Of a stretch of DNA of 64,000 bases, positions 12,020 through 23,836 are shown piece by piece; position 1 is the stretch's first letter, and every line of letters starts with the position of its first letter. The position numbers and the translations under genes were made by a program. The stretch is from assembly GCA_002007465.1 (NCBI GenBank), contig LNAC01001222.1:62001-126000 (forward strand), written 5' to 3'. The notes below the pieces were generated by a model. The model saw only the letters and a list, made by a program, of their open reading frames with translations. It was not told the origin of the DNA and made no database searches. Source of the DNA: Ailurus styani. Its lineage: Eukaryota > Chordata > Mammalia > Carnivora > Ailuridae.

Positions 12020-12600
12020 CTGATGTTATTCACACCCTACCTGGAACACCCCTCCTTCAGCCTTCTGCCTACCTCGATGTTTCAGATATTTTAATATTCA
12101 GCCCAAGGGCCTTCTTGAGAACCTCTGCACTTGTTAGACTATTTGGATTGCTTATTTTTATTGAACTTTAAAAAATCCACAGGGCACCTGGGTGTCTTAG
12201 CTTGTTAAGCATCTGTCTTTGGCTCAGATCATGATCCCAGGGTCTTGGGATTGAGCCCTCTCCACACCATGATCTCAGGATCGTGAGATCAATGCTTACT
12301 TAAGATTCTCAGGCTCCCTCCTCAGTGGAGAAACTGCTTCTCTCTCTCCCTCTGCCCCTCTCCATACCAACTGCCTCCCCCCTCATGTGCTCTCTATCTC
12401 AAATAAATAAATTAAATCTTACAAAAAATCTAGACTGTATAATTTATCTCTTAATTGTTTTCTAATAATTTCCAAGTGGGTTTGTTAGTTTGACTTCTAG
12501 GCTATACTATTACATTCTGCAAAGAAGGAAATATATCTTAAATTTCTACTGTACTTAACATGAATCTGAGCACTTTGGGACTTAAATTTGATGTTGCATA
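12020..12600 (+). mobile_element. L2-like fragment interrupted by a SINE
   Basis: The left part (12020-12181) has 'ctacctggaacacccctcct' and 'cttctgcctacctcgatg'. The right part (12431-12600) has 'tagactgtataatttatctc' and 'actgtacttaacatgaatct'. Both parts follow the order of the L2 3' region in sense. The divergence is high and the call is tentative. Confidence 0.4.
12182..12422 (+). mobile_element. Can-SINE with a composite body
   Basis: The head 'gggcacctgggtgtcttagc' and an A-rich tail 'caaataaataaattaaatc' frame a 240-bp body, longer than usual. The segment beginning 'catgatcccagggtcttgg' is followed by a second similar segment beginning 'catgatctcaggatcgtgag'. The core therefore appears twice, from two subfamily types. 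The flanking aaaaaatc at 12170-12177 and 12423-12430 may be the target-site duplication. Confidence 0.9.
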
Positions 12601-12779
12601 AAATACTGGAAGGTGATTGATTTGGTTTTGCCTCTTTGATAAAAATTTACAGAAAATCTTTCAGTTATTTCAAACATCTGTGTGAAGCGATTTTGTTGCA
12701 TCCCAACAGAAGGAATAAAACAAAGTGGTTGGAATGGTGTGGGTATTAGTGAATGTGAGCAAGGATAGAGAGCATGGAG

Positions 12780-12965
12780 TATACTTCGTCTTATTTATTC
12801 TTCTCTCTAAATCTGATATTATAGCCACCACTTTAAAGGTGAAGAGACTAATGCTCAGAGAGATTGTATATATCTAGCTCAAGTTTGTAAGCCAAATATG
12901 TAGCAGAAACAAGATTTGAATCTTTGTCTTTTGACTCAATGCCAGGGTACTTTCTACTATATTGT
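12780..12965 (-). mobile_element. MIR SINE, antisense
   Basis: The plus strand reads 'aggtgaagagactaatgctc', 'agagagattgtatatatcta', then 'aacaagatttgaatctttgt' and 'gggtactttctactatatt'. This is the order of MIR read backwards from its tail to its tRNA-like head. Confidence 0.7.
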
Positions 12966-13059
12966 TGATCAACTTTCTCAACAAGGTGTCGTAAAATAGA
13001 ACATTAAATGAATATGAGTTAATTATTTCATTTAAAAACGAAATAAATCAGAATAAAAT

Positions 13060-13295
13060 CCATGGTATTGATTTCAGTGCATGTTAAACTTGAGGGCATG
13101 CTTAGACATCATAGAGGGAGAGTCAGAGAAAGCCTCATCTATGAAGGGGAGCTGGATCTGGGATTTACAAATGTAGAGGACAGAGAGGGAGCAAGAATAA
13201 TAACTGAGGCAGGGATAAATCTGGTATATTCTATATTCAAAGACCAGAAAGCTTGTTTAGAGCAGGAGATGTATTTCAAGATGAAGAGTATAGTT
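13060..13295 (-). mobile_element. L2 fragment, antisense
   Basis: 'agagaaagcctcatctatga', 'gagctggatctgggatttac' and 'aaagaccagaaagcttgttt' follow the complement of L2 near the end of its reverse-transcriptase gene. A 78-codon open frame on the plus strand here is a by-product and not a gene. Confidence 0.55.
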
Positions 13296-13304
13296 TGAGG
13301 TTAG

Positions 13305-13700
13305 TGTATTGGTCAGTTTTGCTGCAATGTTGCTGTGTATCAAACAAGCCCCATATCTTAGTGGCCTATACCAAAAAATACTTATTGCTTGTTCATGGGT
13401 CCACAAATTAGGTATGCCTCTCCTGAATTTGGCTAAGATTTTCTGGGTTCAGCTGGATTTAGCTCCAGTCTACAGGCCATATTTACTCCTGCTAGGACTC
13501 AGGCTGCAGGATCTCTGACAATTTGGCACATGCTCTGTAATGTAAGGTGTCAGAAGCTCAGGAGGGCTCAAAGAATCTTGCCATGCCTTTTAAATCTTTG
13601 GCTCAGAACTAATGACCTGTCACTTCCATTCACTCCGTTTGGCAAAACCGACATATCCAAGCCCAGTATCAGTAGGGTGGGGAAGTATACCCTTCTCAGA
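13305..13700. mobile_element. Ancient dispersed repeat, family not resolved (LTR-like)
   Basis: 'ttgctgtgtatcaaacaagc', 'atcttagtggcctataccaa', 'ctcaggctgcaggatctctg' and 'gggaagtatacccttctcag' occur in the order of a common old mammalian LTR-type repeat. I cannot name the family with certainty. It separates L2-like sequence on its left from possibly L2-like sequence at 13735-13880. Confidence 0.45.
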
Positions 13701-14174
13701 GGGAAGTGATGGCAAGGATGGAGAAGGAAGGAGGAACTGTAAACAAATCAAACTGTCAAGTCAGACTGGATAAGTCATGAACTGGGGAATAGGCAGGTGA
13801 TGGAAAACCATAACATTAGAGAAGTTATCACAGGTAAGGATCCATGCATTCTATTTTGCTAGGAAATGGCAGAAAGAAATCTGTGTTTCAGGAAGTTCAG
13901 AATTACAGTAGACTCTAAGGTGGAACAGAGATTGAAAAGAATTATTTACCATAGAGAATAGTACCTGCTATGGTAACAGAGGTGAAAGCCTTCAAACCAT
14001 GAGAATTATATAAGTAATCTATTTCCTGTATTTCCATCCATCTTCATGGTGAAAACGTAGGGACACTTGCTAATGCTTTCAAAGTTAGATTGCCATTTTT
14101 CTTTTGTGTACTCCCAAATACATCAGGCAAAAGAGGATATTTTCTTTGAGCCTTAAAGAGGATTCTAGTGTGTA

Positions 14175-14680
14175 AATTCTGACATATGCTAAGGCATGGA
14201 TGAAACTTGAGGACATTATACTAAGTGAAATAAGCCAGTCACAAAAAGACAAATACTATGGGATTCTATATATATAAGGCACTTAAAGTAGTCCAGATCA
14301 TAGAAGGGTGATTGCCAAGGGCTTGGGGGGTTATTTTTTAAGTTTATAGAGTTTCAACTTTATAAGAGTAAAGAGTTAATGTGGATGGATGGTGGTGATA
14401 GTTGTATAACATTATGGTTTTATTTAACATCACTGAACTGTGCCCCTAAAATGGTGAAGAGGTGGGAGTGCCTGGGTAGCTCAGTCCGTTGAGTGTTGGT
14501 CTCTTGATTTTGGCTCAGGTCATGATCTCAGGATCGTGAGATCAGTGCTTATTTAAGATTCTCTCTCTCCTTCTCCCTCTGCCCGTCCCCCCACCAAAAT
14601 TTAAAAAAAAAAAAATGTGAAGAGGTAAACTTTATGTTACATGCATTTTACTGCAACAAAACTTAAAAAAAAAAAAAAGG
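14175..14680 (+). mobile_element. Old L1M 3' end, split by a SINE
   Basis: 'gcatggatgaaacttgagga', 'ctaagtgaaataagccagtc', 'gattgccaagggcttggggg' and 'cactgaactgtgcccctaaa' form the usual order of the L1M 3' UTR. After the SINE it resumes with 'aactttatgttacatgcatt' and ends in a run of A at 14664-14678. Confidence 0.85.
14465..14610 (+). mobile_element. Can-SINE, short older type
   Basis: It starts 'gagtgcctgggtagctcagt' and contains 'ttggctcaggtcatgatctc' and 'ggatcgtgagatcagtgctt', ending in an A run. The host L1 sequence tgaagaggt is duplicated at its two edges (14455-14463 and 14618-14626). The body is short (about 145 bp) because part of the middle is missing. Confidence 0.9.
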
Positions 14681-15849
14681 AATCCCGTGTGATTGGTTGC
14701 AAAGCTTCTAGAACCATGGTCTTTCTGGTATCCATAGGGAACATGTAATTACTATGACCACTGGGTCAGATTGGGTTGAAGAAAGATCTTCAAGGAAAGC
14801 TTGCCAGAACACCGGACTGTGTGTCAAAGTCCTGAGAGTCACCACCACCAAGACCCACTATCATGGGATAAAAATCCCCCTGGATTAGGATTCGAGGGTC
14901 AGGAGGTTTTGGTGACTTTATTAGCCATGAAAGCTTAAGGAATTGTTCAGGACCTTACCCAAATCAGGAGTCACTTTAAACAATGAGACAAAACATTCAG
15001 GGTACCAATTGACCTGTGAAAGGTTTTTCTTTGACCCCAGCTCTCTACTCTAAACATTATTAAACCCCATTCAGATATTACCCACATAGATTTCATCCCT
15101 CTGCTGAAAGATTTCTCTCATCTCAAGTCTGAGTGGTCCTAGACTTCTCACGATGCCTTTATTCTTGTGGATGGAGAGCAGAGACAATCGATGACTTCTT
15201 CAAAGCGGTGGTAGGAGTTTAGTATGTTCTGAGCTCCTGATTATATCTCCTTTGAAGGTAATGGAGGGTCATGGTAATAGTTACTCATGATTCTACTACT
15301 TACTTGAGGCAGGTTCCATGGCACCTATACTCTCTCTTCTTTAATAACAACATCAAAAGAAGGGGAGAAGTATTAGAGTTTTTATTTGTTACAACATCTG
15401 GAATTTTCTTTCTAGAAAAACAGCACACAGATGTTACTGTGCCTTGCTTGCTGGGCGACCATGGGTGGATCCACACAAGAGAATTCGTTCAAAAATCCCC
15501 TAGATCAATGAACCAAATCAATAATGCCAATGTTCTCCATAGGCCAGTACCACCCACTGCCCAGTTTTGGTTGTTACATAATAAATATTTTAAAAGAAGC
15601 ACAATATAGTGTATACAAACATATATACTTATACACATACATATATATTAAGTAAATAAAAATGCAAATGTACATATATGCCATTGTATAATTTCTAATT
15701 ATCTTTCCTTAGGAGAGCTGTTCTTTATCCTAATGCTATGTCTTATTTAAATTTTGGGGTAAAGATGTCCCCTTTGTAATATAAAATTGAAAGGCTAATG
15801 CTCAGTGTTGCATGACCCTGAAGTTTGTGGCTTCTAGACTTACATTTTC
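14681..15849. other. Unique sequence with an AT-rich patch
   Basis: No gene is seen. A 112-codon open frame (15271-15609, plus strand) has no recognisable domain. 15600-15680 is AT-rich low-complexity sequence with repeated CATATA. Confidence 0.5.
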
Positions 15850-15955
15850 TGGGTAAGAGCATTGCCTTTGCCATCTGTTATCCGTGTGGCCTCAAGCAAC
15901 TTGGTTAACCTTGCTATGCATGTCTTCAGGCTATAGTGGGGATTAAATGAAATTA
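15850..15955 (+). mobile_element. MIR fragment
   Basis: 'gggtaagagcattgcctttg', 'tggcctcaagcaacttggtt' and 'tggggattaaatgaaatta' follow the MIR core in sense orientation. It is cut off on the right by the next SINE. Confidence 0.6.
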
Positions 15956-15968
15956 TTTCTCTTTTCTT

Positions 15969-16179
15969 TTTTTTTTAATTTTTAAAAAAGATTTTATTTA
16001 TTTATTTGACAGAGAAAGAGACAGCGAAAGAGGGAACACAAACAAGCAGGGGGAGTGGGAGAGGGAGAAGCAGGCTTCCTGCTGAGCAGGGAGCCTAATG
16101 TGGGGCTCCATCCCAGGATCCTGGGATCATGACCTGAGCCTAAGGCAGACGCTTAACTACTGAGCCACCCAGGCACCCC
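15969..16179 (-). mobile_element. Can-SINE, antisense
   Basis: It runs from a T-rich tail through 'gattttatttatttatttga' and 'gaagcaggcttcctgctgag' to the head 'gagccacccaggcacccc'. It is the older caniform type ('aaggcagacgcttaac'). I do not see a convincing target-site duplication because the flanks are T-rich. Confidence 0.93.
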
Positions 16180-16204
16180 TATTTTATTCTTTATTTAACA
16201 AATA

Positions 16205-16390
16205 GCAGTAGTGCTGACTCTAAACCAGACTTTGTTCTGAGCACTTGACAAATATTAACTTGGTGCTCACAACAAATTTATGAAATAGGCGCTATTACTT
16301 TGATCTTGTAAGTGAGGAAGTAGATGCACCAGGAGGCTGATTGATTTGCCCAGGTCAAGTGGAGGCTAAGTGGCAGAACTGGAATTCTCA
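16205..16390 (-). mobile_element. MIR SINE, antisense
   Basis: 'ttctgagcacttgacaaata', 'aatttatgaaataggcgcta', 'aggctgattgatttgcccag' and 'tggcagaactggaattctca' are the complement of MIR in the correct order, from tail to head. Confidence 0.75.
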
Positions 16391-16477
16391 CCAGGGAAAT
16401 CCAACTTCACGGCTGGAGCTGAGTGTGTGCTATGGTGTGTGGGGTTGACCATTAGCACAAATATCAATGAGAATTTT

Positions 16478-16690
16478 ATTTTATTTTATTTTATTTTTTT
16501 AAAGATTTTATTTATTTATTTCACAGAGGGAGAGAGATCACAAGGAGGCAGAGAGGCAGGCAGAGAGAGAGGGGGGGAAGCAGGCTCCCCACTGAGCAGA
16601 GAGCCCGATGCGGACCTCGATCCCAGGACCCTGAGATCATGACCTGAGCCGAAAGCGGAGGCTTTAATGCACTGAGCCACCCAGGCGCCC
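16478..16690 (-). mobile_element. Young mustelid-type Can-SINE, antisense
   Basis: It starts with a (TTTTA)n tail and ends with the head 'gagccacccaggcgccc'. The target-site duplication is 14 bp with one mismatch (16464-16477, tcaatgagaatttt, against 16691-16704, tcaatgagcatttt). Its 'cacagagggagagagatcac' and 'ctgagatcatgacctgagcc' are shared with the copy at 56157-56392, which suggests a common source lineage. Confidence 0.97.
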
Positions 16691-16836
16691 TCAATGAGCA
16701 TTTTAAAAAATATCCTCACTTGGGCCAAATACTGAGTTCTACTCAAAATGGCCTCCTTAGGTTTTTTTTTTTTTTTAAATCGTAATAGTCTGTAAAATTG
16801 AAAATTCAGGAATTACTCAATTGTATTATCTTTTCT

Positions 16837-16945
16837 GAATCTCTGAGTTTCCTCATCTCTAAAGTGAAAATAGTACTTTCTGGCTCCTGTACTGCACTGA
16901 ATTTCTGTGAAGGTTAAATGAGATAATTAAGAGAACGTATCTGGA
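16837..16945 (+). mobile_element. MIR fragment
   Basis: 'gagtttcctcatctctaaag', 'gaaaatagtactttctggct' and 'gaaggttaaatgagataatt' correspond to the 3' half of MIR in sense. Confidence 0.65.
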
Positions 16946-19761
16946 AAAGTCATGACTGTGTGGTTCAACCTGGAGAAAGACTTTCCTTTCTGGATGAGTT
17001 TGGGGGCTGCTGTGAAGGCCAGCGCGGTGAGGAGAGGAACATTCCCTGCACCCCCAGCTCTACCACCGTGCACACTCGCACACCTCCAAACTCGCAGAAT
17101 GACCAAAACCCCTTCAGTGTGTTGGTTTAATGACAGCTGGGTTTCGTGCTATTTTATAAAATACAACACAGGTCTGAAAGTCTTTGGACATCAGAAGGTG
17201 CATGATCACTGCCTTTTTAATCGGGGCTTAAGAAGTGGCATGAGAACTAAGGAATCTCAAGCACTGTGTGCGGGACAGTCAAACCGTGGTGAGCAGAGCA
17301 TCCAGGCTGCAGATATTTGCACAATTTTACTAGTACAAACACCCAAGGTACCAATGCTTTCATGGAAATTCTGGCTGTGTAACTGTATTAACATTGGCTC
17401 AGGCTCGAAGCTATTTTCAGAATCCCTCACAAACTTACAGGAAGTACCTTCCCTTTTTATTTACATTTGGCATTGTTATTTTTAAACACGGCGCATGCAG
17501 GGAAACTCATTTACTTTGCCTCTACAAATGCTCATGTTTTTAAAAATTACACACGTATGAACAGTCGTGAAAACATATAACATCTTAGTTGAGCTCATCT
17601 TAAAAACAAAAACCCTGGAACACCCAGCTCTCACCCGATGGAGAAGCTAGAACTGACGGCTCTTTCTAGCAAAGCTTCCGCGCTCTCCCGTCTTGGTCGA
17701 GTAGACGGACCCTCCCTGGGCTCCAGTGTGAGCTGTGGCAAAATCGATAAACAAATAAATAAAGTAAAGTAAAGGCCAGAGGCTCCTTGGAGAGTTGGGA
17801 CTCCCTGTCTCTTTTCTGAGTAATGAATGTGGCAACCACAGAAACCGGGGAAGGACTGGGATTCTCAGATCTGCAGCCAACTTCCAAGTAGGTCAGTGCG
17901 CTCTTACAGGGACTTGGTGGCAGTGGGGGTGGGGGCGCCAAGGAATAACTCAGAAGAGGGGATTCAGGCAGAACACCACGGAGCTTGGAAAGGAGGACGA
18001 GCTAGGGACTGCTGTAAGTCCATCTTCCCTCCCTCCTGAAATGTGTGTGTGTTAAATGTTGAAGCCCCAGGATCTGCTGGACAGCATGCCCGGGATTCTC
18101 AGCCAGTCTCTTGGGAAGTGAGATGACTTGTGCCCAAAGAGGCCCACCTGATGAGGCCATCTGTCTCAAGACTGCTTCACTGTCTTGGGTGGTCCCAGGC
18201 TCTTGAAAGGGAACATCTTTCTCTTGAGAAATACACATGAAGTAAATAGAACAGGAGCTGGCTCTTCGACATTGGCCTCCCCACTCCATTCCAAATCCTT
18301 CATGTTTTCTTAAATATGTGGGGGGCTTTCGTGTGTCAGTCCCTTATGGGCTTGTTCTTGAATGCCAGCAAAGAAAGATGGCAAGAAGGAAGTAAGAGAG
18401 ACTGGAGGGGCCCAGAGAGTACTTGCAGATCCAGACATGAGCAAAACAACTGAGATCATCTTAGCAACTGGGACCAGTCCCCTCACCACCCAATAGTCAG
18501 TCTTCATGGTCACAGGAGGTCAGAAAGGGAGAAATGTGGCCCCTTGTTCCAAGCAACATGATTGCCATCCCACAATACCATTTTGTTTCCTGTGTGTACA
18601 GTGAAAACTGTCTTTGGAACACTAATATGGGCCTCAATGTGTATGGGGACGACCTTTTCACTAATGTATTCATAGGAATCAAGAGGAACAAAAAGAGAGG
18701 ATTTACTTTTTCTCGCATTTGTTAAAAAGGGCTCTTGTTCATTTCTGTACAGAATGCACAGTCGCCCACTCAATGGGTCACTCAACCCACCCTCTGTATG
18801 TGCAAACACCTTATGACTCAAAGAAGCTGCCAGTAATTCTCCAAAGAAGAAAACAATGTATTAAGCTATAATGTGCTTCTCTTTACCTCTTTGGGAGTAA
18901 CCAGGTCTGGCCGGGCTTTTGCTCTGCTCTGGAGGCTTGTTGGGGACCTTGGAGAAAGAAGGGACCTCTGCTTTGCTGCACAAGTCATGAAAAGATTTAT
19001 CACTCACTCATCTAATTAGAGGAGCTCTGGGACCTTAAGGCATAAAGGAAAGAGACAGAAAAGAAAAGAGACTTTTAACAACTTCCAAGTTATGAGATTA
19101 GAGTAGACAGATGAATATTGGAAACTAAAGAGGAAGAAATGAAATGAAAACTAATCACAATACAGTGACTCATCTGGCTTTGATTTTTTTTTTCATTTAA
19201 AAATATCAGGGATACAAGTGAACTTCAATCCTTGTCCCATTAAAAAACATGACTTCGTTTTGGCAACTCGTCCCGTTTTCTAAGACACTGATTTTCTCAC
19301 TATAGAAAAAGTGAAATCCACTTTTTAAAAAATGAAGGTATTTTTATGCTATATTAAGGGCAGGGTTCTCCTCCACTCTTGAGAGGGTGGCTGAAAAGAG
19401 AGCCCATACTTGTTTTTAAGAAGCAACCGAAAGTTCACATCAAAGGGCTTCCCAACTTCAGGGCTAACAGTGAAGTAAGTTATCTCACAGAGGAGAGAAC
19501 TAGGTGTCTGCCCTAGTCGTAAAGAAGAAATGCTCTTAAAGGAAGCCCAGTGCGCTGTGTCGGGAAGGATAGTAAGACTTTATTGTGTGAAAGATGAACC
19601 CTGTCTGCTGAGTGCCTGAGGGTGATGGGGGAGAACAAACACTGTCTCTTTGCTATCTTTGCACTAAATAGGCACCTGCAAAAGGTGTTACTCACATAAA
19701 TGTTCCACTGATGATTGCTGAGAATGGAAAATCACTTTAGGGAGTAGAAAGGGACTGAATG
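16946..19761. other. 2.8 kb of unique sequence, no supported gene
   Basis: It contains the longest open frame in the window (16952-17485, plus, 177 codons). That frame has no recognisable domain, no signal peptide or repeat pattern and no splice-site support. In about 6,000 inter-stop intervals over six frames, roughly one stretch this long is expected by chance. Overlapping frames of 60-103 codons at 17650-18820 lie on both strands. 17920-17940 is a G-rich patch (GC-box-like, 'gtgggggtgggggcgcc'). Confidence 0.55.
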
Positions 19762-19951
19762 GGGGCTCCTGGGTAGCTCAGTCAGTTGAGCATTCAACTC
19801 TTGATTTTGGCTCAGGCTATAATCTCGGGGTTGTGAGATTAAGCCCCGTATTGGGCTTCATGCTCAGCACAGAGTCTGCTTGTCCCTCTCCTTCTGCTCT
19901 TCCTCTCTCTCTCTCTAAGATAAACCAGTAAAACCTTAAAAAAAAAAAAAG
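19762..19951 (+). mobile_element. Can-SINE, older type
   Basis: 'ggggctcctgggtagctcag', 'ttgattttggctcaggctat', 'gtgagattaagccccgtatt' and a CT-rich part end in an A run. The flanks 'gggactgaatg' and 'ggagactaaattg' may be a decayed target-site duplication. Confidence 0.93.
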
Positions 19952-20474
19952 GAGACTAAATTGATCCTTTTAGCTCACAAATACAGAAGTTGCAAGGAAA
20001 CAACATGACTTGGGTGATGCATAGGAGATCCTCTTTCTCTGATGGTGGAAGTGTGTCTGTGGAGGGGACAAGAGGAATAGAGGGGGTAAAGGCAATAGAT
20101 GCCCAATTACAGGGGGAAGAGATGCAAAATACCACGCTTTAAACTTCACCCCTTGGTCCTCATCATCTCTCAGATCTGAGATGACACAGAAATCTGCCTC
20201 ACAGAATCCTACAACAGAGGAAGAAGTTACTTACTTTCTTTCTAAAAAAAAGTAGTTTATAGAGAAATCCACTGGGAGTACAAGGTAAAAATTAAAATAT
20301 TGGGATTGTTTTGGTTTGGAAGCCTGGATCTTCATCAGGAGCAAGGGCAGACTTAAGTGACCATGGAAGTCTTTCTTAGCTCAGGCCAAGTTTAGGAGAC
20401 AGGTGGGATAAGGTGAAATATTCTGAATATTACTTAATGAAAAGAAGTATATCATAGTGGTTAGGATTACTTGT
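19952..20474. other. Unique sequence, no gene seen
   Basis: No repeat family is recognised and there are no open frames of note. Confidence 0.5.
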
Positions 20475-21265
20475 TCTGCTTTTTTAAAGCAATAATGTGT
20501 ATCTACAAAAATCCTAAAGCAAATATTTTACTTAAAGGAAAAATACTGAACAGTTACTCACAATATTAGAAATAAGATAGGGTACTACTTCTTTTCAATA
20601 TTGTACCAAAAGTCTCAACCGGTACAATAAGGCTATCAGGCTAGAAGTGGATAAGCAAGAAATAATAAGAAAATTCTTTGTTTTTAAAAATTAAGGAACA
20701 TATGCTTATAAATAATCCACAGGTCAAAGAAGAATTTGCAACAGAAATTTGAAAACATTTTATGCCAAATGATAATAAAAATATAACATTCAAATCTTGT
20801 AGGTTAGGTAGTGATTACAAGGGAATTTATAGCCATAAAGTTTCAAGAAGGACGACTAAAAAGCAATACACCCCCCCCATAAAGAAGGAACTAAATATAA
20901 GGATATAGAAGGAAGAGAATCATAAAGACAGCAGCAAAAACTTAATGAATAAATAAAATGATAAATGTAAAATGCAAAAATGTAAATATAAAAATGTAAA
21001 AAGAATCAGAGGTTGATCCTTTAAAAAAAACGCAATACAATTGACAAATCTGAATGGAGACTAAGGGTACAAAGAGTAAGGAGAGACAGAGAGAGAGAGG
21101 GACAGAGAGAGATAAAATTACTAATATCAGGAATGAAAGAATAGTCACTAAAGTAGATTCTGTAGGCATTACAAAGACAATAATAAGATTTTTACTATGA
21201 AATTTATGCCAATGAATTTTGGAAAGGTAGATAAAATGGACAAATTCTTAGCAAAACTCAATTTA

Positions 21266-21524
21266 TTTATTTATTTTTATTTATTTTTTCTTTTAAAAAT
21301 TATGTTATTCACCATACAGTACATAATTAGTTTTTGATGTAGTGTTCCATGATTCATTATTTGTGTATAACACCCTGTGCTCATTACAACAAGTGCCCTC
21401 TTTAATACCCATCACCAGGCTACCCCATCCTCCAACCCACCTCCCTTCTGAAACCCTCAGATTGTTTCCTGGAGTCCATAGTCTCTCATGGTTCATCTCC
21501 CCCTCTGATTTTTCCCACTTCAGT
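21266..21524 (-). mobile_element. Carnivore LINE-1 3' end, antisense, nested
   Basis: 'gatgtagtgttccatgattc', 'taatacccatcaccaggcta', 'cagattgtttcctggagtcc' and 'tctctcatggttcatctccc' are the complement of the carnivore L1 3' UTR. A 9-bp duplication ctcaattta (21257-21265 and 21525-21533) brackets it within the older L1M. It is strongly 5'-truncated (about 260 bp). Confidence 0.93.
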
Positions 21525-22473
21525 CTCAATTTAAAAAAAGAAAGGAGAGGAATAAAAAAACCCAAATGGCCATATAACTATTAAGCTGAGTGCATAATTA
21601 AAAACCTTTTCAAAAAGGAATATCAGGATCACTCAGATGACCTCACTAATGAATTCTACCAAATATTTAAGAAGGAACAAATTCCAAAAAATCCCCCCAC
21701 AAAACTGTGAGTAGTAAAATATGGAAAGGATAATTCATCATAACCTGGGTGGGTTTATTCAGGAATGCAAGATTATTTAACATTGACAGTCAGCCAAAAT
21801 ATTTTAACTCATTAAGAGAACAAAAGAGAGAGAACACAGTCTCCTCAAAATACAGAAAGTATATTTAGCGTAGTTTAATTTTCTCAGGAAATAGAAGAAT
21901 AGATGGGAACTTTTTAATCTGACAAAGGGAAGTTATAACAATGATATAGCTAGCATATAATTAAAGGTGAAAGATTGAAAGCTTGACCTTGAGATTGGGA
22001 ATGAAACATGGATGTCCATTAACATCCCTCTATTCAGCATTATACTGAATAAACTCCCAGATAGTTCAGTAAGCAAGGGCAGAATATGAAAATGTATACA
22101 AATAGGAAAATAAGAAATAGAATTATTCAGAGGTGACATGATTGTGTACATAGAAAATCCATCACCATCCATAGAGAAACCATATATGAGTCAATTTAGC
22201 AAAGTTGCTGGATACAAGATCAATTTGTGAAAATCATTTGGACTTCAGCATACCCACAACAAGTCAAAAACAAATGTGGGAACTTTGCACTGAAACTAGA
22301 AATATTATTGAGAGAAATTAGAGAAGAGCAAGCTAAATGGGGGGATATCTGATGTTTATGAATTGCAAGATTCAATGTTTCAGAGACGTTAACATTTCCT
22401 ATATCAATCCACAGATCTAATGCAATTTGAAACGGACAGCCTATTTTGCTATGAAAATTGATAAAATTATTTT

Positions 22474-22645
22474 AAAGATTTATTTATTTATTTTAGGGGG
22501 AGAAGGGGCAGAGGAGGAAAATCTTCAAGCAGACTCCCTGCTGAGTGTGAAGCCTGACTTGGGTCTTGACCTCATGACCCACAAAATCATCTGACCCCCC
22601 CAAAAAAGTCAGGTACCTAACCAACTGAGCCACCCAGGTGCCCCA
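22474..22645 (-). mobile_element. Can-SINE, antisense, first of a stacked pair
   Basis: 'agatttatttatttatttta' begins the tail side, and 'gagccacccaggtgcccc' is the head. It is flanked by a perfect 13-bp direct repeat ataaaattatttt (22461-22473 and 22646-22658). The body is diverged, so this is an older copy. Confidence 0.93.
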
Positions 22646-22658
22646 ATAAAATTATTTT

Positions 22659-22859
22659 TTTATTTTTATTTTTAAAATATTTTATTTATTTATTTGACAG
22701 AGTGAGAGAGAGCACAAGCATGGGGAGGGGCAGAGAGAGAGAGGGAGATGCACACTCCCCCCTGAGCAGGGAGCCCAATGTGGGACTCGATCCCAGGACT
22801 TTGGGATCATGACCTGAGCCAAAGGCAGATGCTTAACCATCTGAGCTACCCAGGTGCCC
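22659..22859 (-). mobile_element. Can-SINE, antisense, second of a stacked pair
   Basis: It lies immediately to the right of the preceding SINE, in the same orientation. Its flanks are the second copy of ataaaattatttt (22646-22658) and a third copy, aaaattatttt (22860-22870). This implies two independent insertions into the same target sequence. Confidence 0.93.
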
Positions 22860-23836
22860 AAAATTATTTTAAAATGACTATAGAAATGCAAAGAACCAAG
22901 ACTAGCAACTGTCATCTTGAAGAAGAAAAAGAACAAATGCAGAAGAATTACACTACTAGACAGCTAGAACTTTATACATAATAATAAATAATACAGCATG
23001 GAATTAAAATAAGGATAAATATACTGACCAGTGGAAAAGATTAGAGAACAGAAAACAGACCCATACATAAGATCAATGGCAAAGATGACAATGAATTGGG
23101 AATGATTGGGAAAGGAATTTTTTAAAATGAATGATAATATGTAAAATGGATACACATACACATGTGTATTTTAATCTCTACATAATATCAAAACATAAGA
23201 CTGTTCCACATGGATTCTAGGCCTAAATATAAAAAGTAAATAAAAAAGGCTCTTAGTAGAAAAATGTTAAAAAGACTCCAAAAGTGCTAACAATCAAGAA
23301 AAAAGTGAAAAATGCATTATTATTTTTAAATTAAAAACTTTCATTCACCAAAAGACATCCTCAATAGGATAAAAAGGCAACCTATGGAGTTGGCAAAGAT
23401 AATTGCAATACTTCTACCTGACAAAGAATACACATACACATACAGACATTTTCTGAACATATGTCAAAGTGTAAAAACTTTACAAATCAGTAACACAGAC
23501 AGACCAATTTTAAAAAATGGGTAAAAGCTTGAAAGGGAACTTGACAAAAGAGGATATCCACTGGCCAAAATTCTTAGTTATAATAGAAACATAAATTAGC
23601 AGCAGCATGGCTAAAATGAAAAAGATGGAAAATATCAAGTGTTGACAAGAATGTGGAACAATTCAAATTTTTGTACACTGCAGAGAGAAATTTTAATTGG
23701 CACACCATTTGGAATACTTTTTGTAGTACCTGCTAAAGCTGAATATATGCATCATCTATGACCCAGCAATTCTACCCTTAGGCGTGTACCCAACTGAAAG
23801 GTACATATGCCTAAAACTAAAATGTATTAGAATGCT

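Noticed and set aside
15050..15200. Possible retroviral integrase-like phrase (a short frame reading THIDFIPLL)
   Set aside because: Only a few residues look similar, stop codons follow at once and no LTR or other retroviral part is nearby.
16952..17485. 177-codon open reading frame, the longest in the window
   Set aside because: No recognisable domain, no splice or promoter context, and about one frame this long is expected by chance in 64 kb over six frames.
17915..17945. G-rich, GC-box-like patch as a possible promoter
   Set aside because: It is a single short patch with no CpG island, start-site context or downstream exon.
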